This document shows positions 49,940-64,000 of a DNA stretch of 64,000 bases, piece by piece (within the stretch, counting starts at the first letter, position 1; each line of letters begins with the position of its first letter). Source of the stretch: Syngnathus acus (taxonomy: Eukaryota; Chordata; Actinopteri; Syngnathiformes; Syngnathidae). The notes under the pieces were generated by a model, which was not told where the DNA came from, searched no databases, and worked only from the letters and a program-made list of their open reading frames with translations. Position numbers and translations under genes: made by a program. The stretch lies in contig NC_051104.1 of the NCBI RefSeq assembly GCF_901709675.1, positions 8,004,501 through 8,068,500 of the forward strand, read 5' to 3'.

Positions 49940-50414
49940 TAATGTGGCGGAACCCTCGCGCTGCCCCCTGAACGCCGCCTCATCCTCCGCCTCCTCCCCT
50001 AGTGTGGTCTCATCCTCCCGACTGTGTCACGCTTGACTCATCGCGTGGGAGGAAGGAGGGGGGAGGGTTGAGTGATGGGCAGTAAGCGCTCCGCAATTGG
50101 CCCACGCAGGAGAGCGCTCGTAAGCCCGAGCGGCCAACGGCGCGGGCTTTCGGGCGGGCTCGGCTCGGTCAGACGGGATGAGGTAGGGATGGAGTCGTTC
50201 CGACGCGCGCCGCTTCAACGAGGGAACGTGATGTGAGCTGGTGATTGGAAGGGACAGGAGCGAGAGAGCGGCGGGCTCGGTCTCCTCTGTTTCTCTGCTG
50301 ATTCTCTTCTCTTGGTGCTTCTTCTCAGTTGAGCACAGTCGGGCGTGAGTGAGCGGCCCGGGCGGACCTCCCTCCCTCCCCTCGACCCGACTAAGCGCTC
50401 CCCAAACATCCAAA
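49940..50414 (+). promoter_or_regulatory. sulf1: sulf1 proximal upstream region / 5' UTR
   Basis: GC-rich, CpG-containing sequence immediately before the sulf1 ATG with polypurine runs and no clear TATA box. It may hold either a promoter or the 5' UTR part of the first coding exon with an acceptor upstream. Confidence 0.4.
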
Positions 50415-63556
<13,142 letters not shown>

Positions 63557-63584
<28 letters not shown>

Positions 63585-64000
63585 ACTGCCCAACCTGACG
63601 GAAGAGGACGTCAACTGGCAGGGACTGGAGGATCTGTATAGCATCAACGAAAGCCTTTACGACTGGAGGCCCGACTACAGCCCGGGAGCGGACGACTGGG
63701 CCAACTTCCGCAAGGACCTGGACCGCCTCTTTCAACCGCCTGTTTTTTTTAACCAATCCCGCCCCACGCTGGACGACGAGCTGGGCTCTGGGGCCGCGGG
63801 CAGCGGAGAGGAGGCTGGGGATGTCTGGCCAGGCCAGGACGTCTGGTTTAGGGGAGACCTTCCCAGGGTCATCGCGCTCAGCCCTCCGCCGTCACAAGAG
63901 AACAAACCCGATCCCGTTGTCAACGACTTACCCGAGAGGAACGCAGTCCAACCCCAGGGGGACGCCGTACCCACTTCCATCCTATTGCCGACACCCGAGC
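63557..64000 (+). CDS. overlapping long open frame in the last sulf1 exon (alternative C-terminus, open at window edge)
   Basis: Codons starting at 63559 stay open for 147 codons to the edge. The translation begins HSGTDDRVKLPNLTEEDVNW and continues QGLEDLYSINESLYDWR, DDWANFRKDLDRLFQPP, GSGEEAGDVWPG. Codon use is strongly coding-like (GAC, CTG, AAC, CGC, TGG), with sequons NLT, NES and NQS. It is one base out of register with the canonical tail. Joining exon 16 (phase 1) directly to this exon would read it. I have an unverified recollection of related sequence (LTEED..WQGLEDLYSVNE) in longer vertebrate Sulf1 models. It could instead be UTR with conserved overlap. Confidence 0.6.

Larger units (their letters stand above)
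41000..50040. other. Intergenic, sulf1-proximal third
   Basis: No coding exon recognised. Holds a 16-bp minisatellite (41269), a (CCCT)n tract (42053), two GC-rich blocks ending in good donor sites (42300-42565 and 45100-45296), a GGCC tract near 43078-43094, an hAT-like terminus (46322), a poly-T run near 46767-46784, the inverse copy of the 32-bp repeat (49279) and a perfect short hairpin (49561). Confidence 0.5.

Overview
This is vertebrate nuclear DNA, most likely from a ray-finned (percomorph-like) fish. The genes have many short exons with GT/AG introns. Introns and spacers are full of microsatellites and carry 5'-truncated non-LTR retroposon tails of the kind common in teleosts. The species cannot be named from this window. 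Nothing prokaryotic or viral was recognised.

Three genes, all on the + strand, appear in an order I know from human 8q13: prex2, then the C8orf34 orthologue, then sulf1. (1) Positions 1-4858 hold the last eight coding exons of prex2 (PIP3-dependent Rac exchanger 2), covering the C-terminal inositol-polyphosphate-4-phosphatase-like region. The rest of the gene lies to the left. (2) Positions 6326-18789 hold a complete 15-exon C8orf34 (vest-1) orthologue predicted at 604 residues. It opens with an RIIa dimerisation/docking-like segment and ends in a 27-nt microexon and an 8-nt coding tail. (3) Positions about 19.2-50.4 kb are a gene-poor interval of about 31 kb. It holds repeats, retroposon fragments and two GC-rich candidate sulf1 leader exons. 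(4) Positions 50415-63584 hold sulf1, the secreted heparan-sulfate 6-O-endosulfatase, with 18 coding exons and 963 residues in the canonical splice form. Catalytic residues sit at the numbering I know from human SULF1 (D51, D52, C87, D316, H317).

Two things in sulf1 stand out. Exon 10 contains a 315-bp coding minisatellite, 21 copies of a 15-bp unit, which puts about 105 residues of GGS-K/Q/R-E/Q repeat into the hydrophilic heparan-sulfate-binding domain. The last exon is open in two frames. One gives the classical Sulf tail (ALWDGRQG-stop). The other, shifted by one base, stays open for 147 codons to the window edge, with strongly coding-like codon use, three N-glycosylation sequons and an acidic Ser-Gly site. 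Skipping the preceding 34-nt exon would switch the protein into that frame. A 51-nt in-frame cassette exon offers a third, basic tail.

The three products are not an operon-like unit: prex2 is an intracellular Rac GEF, C8orf34 is uncharacterised, and Sulf1 is extracellular. Their linkage is conserved synteny, possibly held together by regulatory DNA in the sulf1 upstream desert. All exon boundaries come from reading frame, splice consensus and recalled family sequence. No alignment or RNA data were available.
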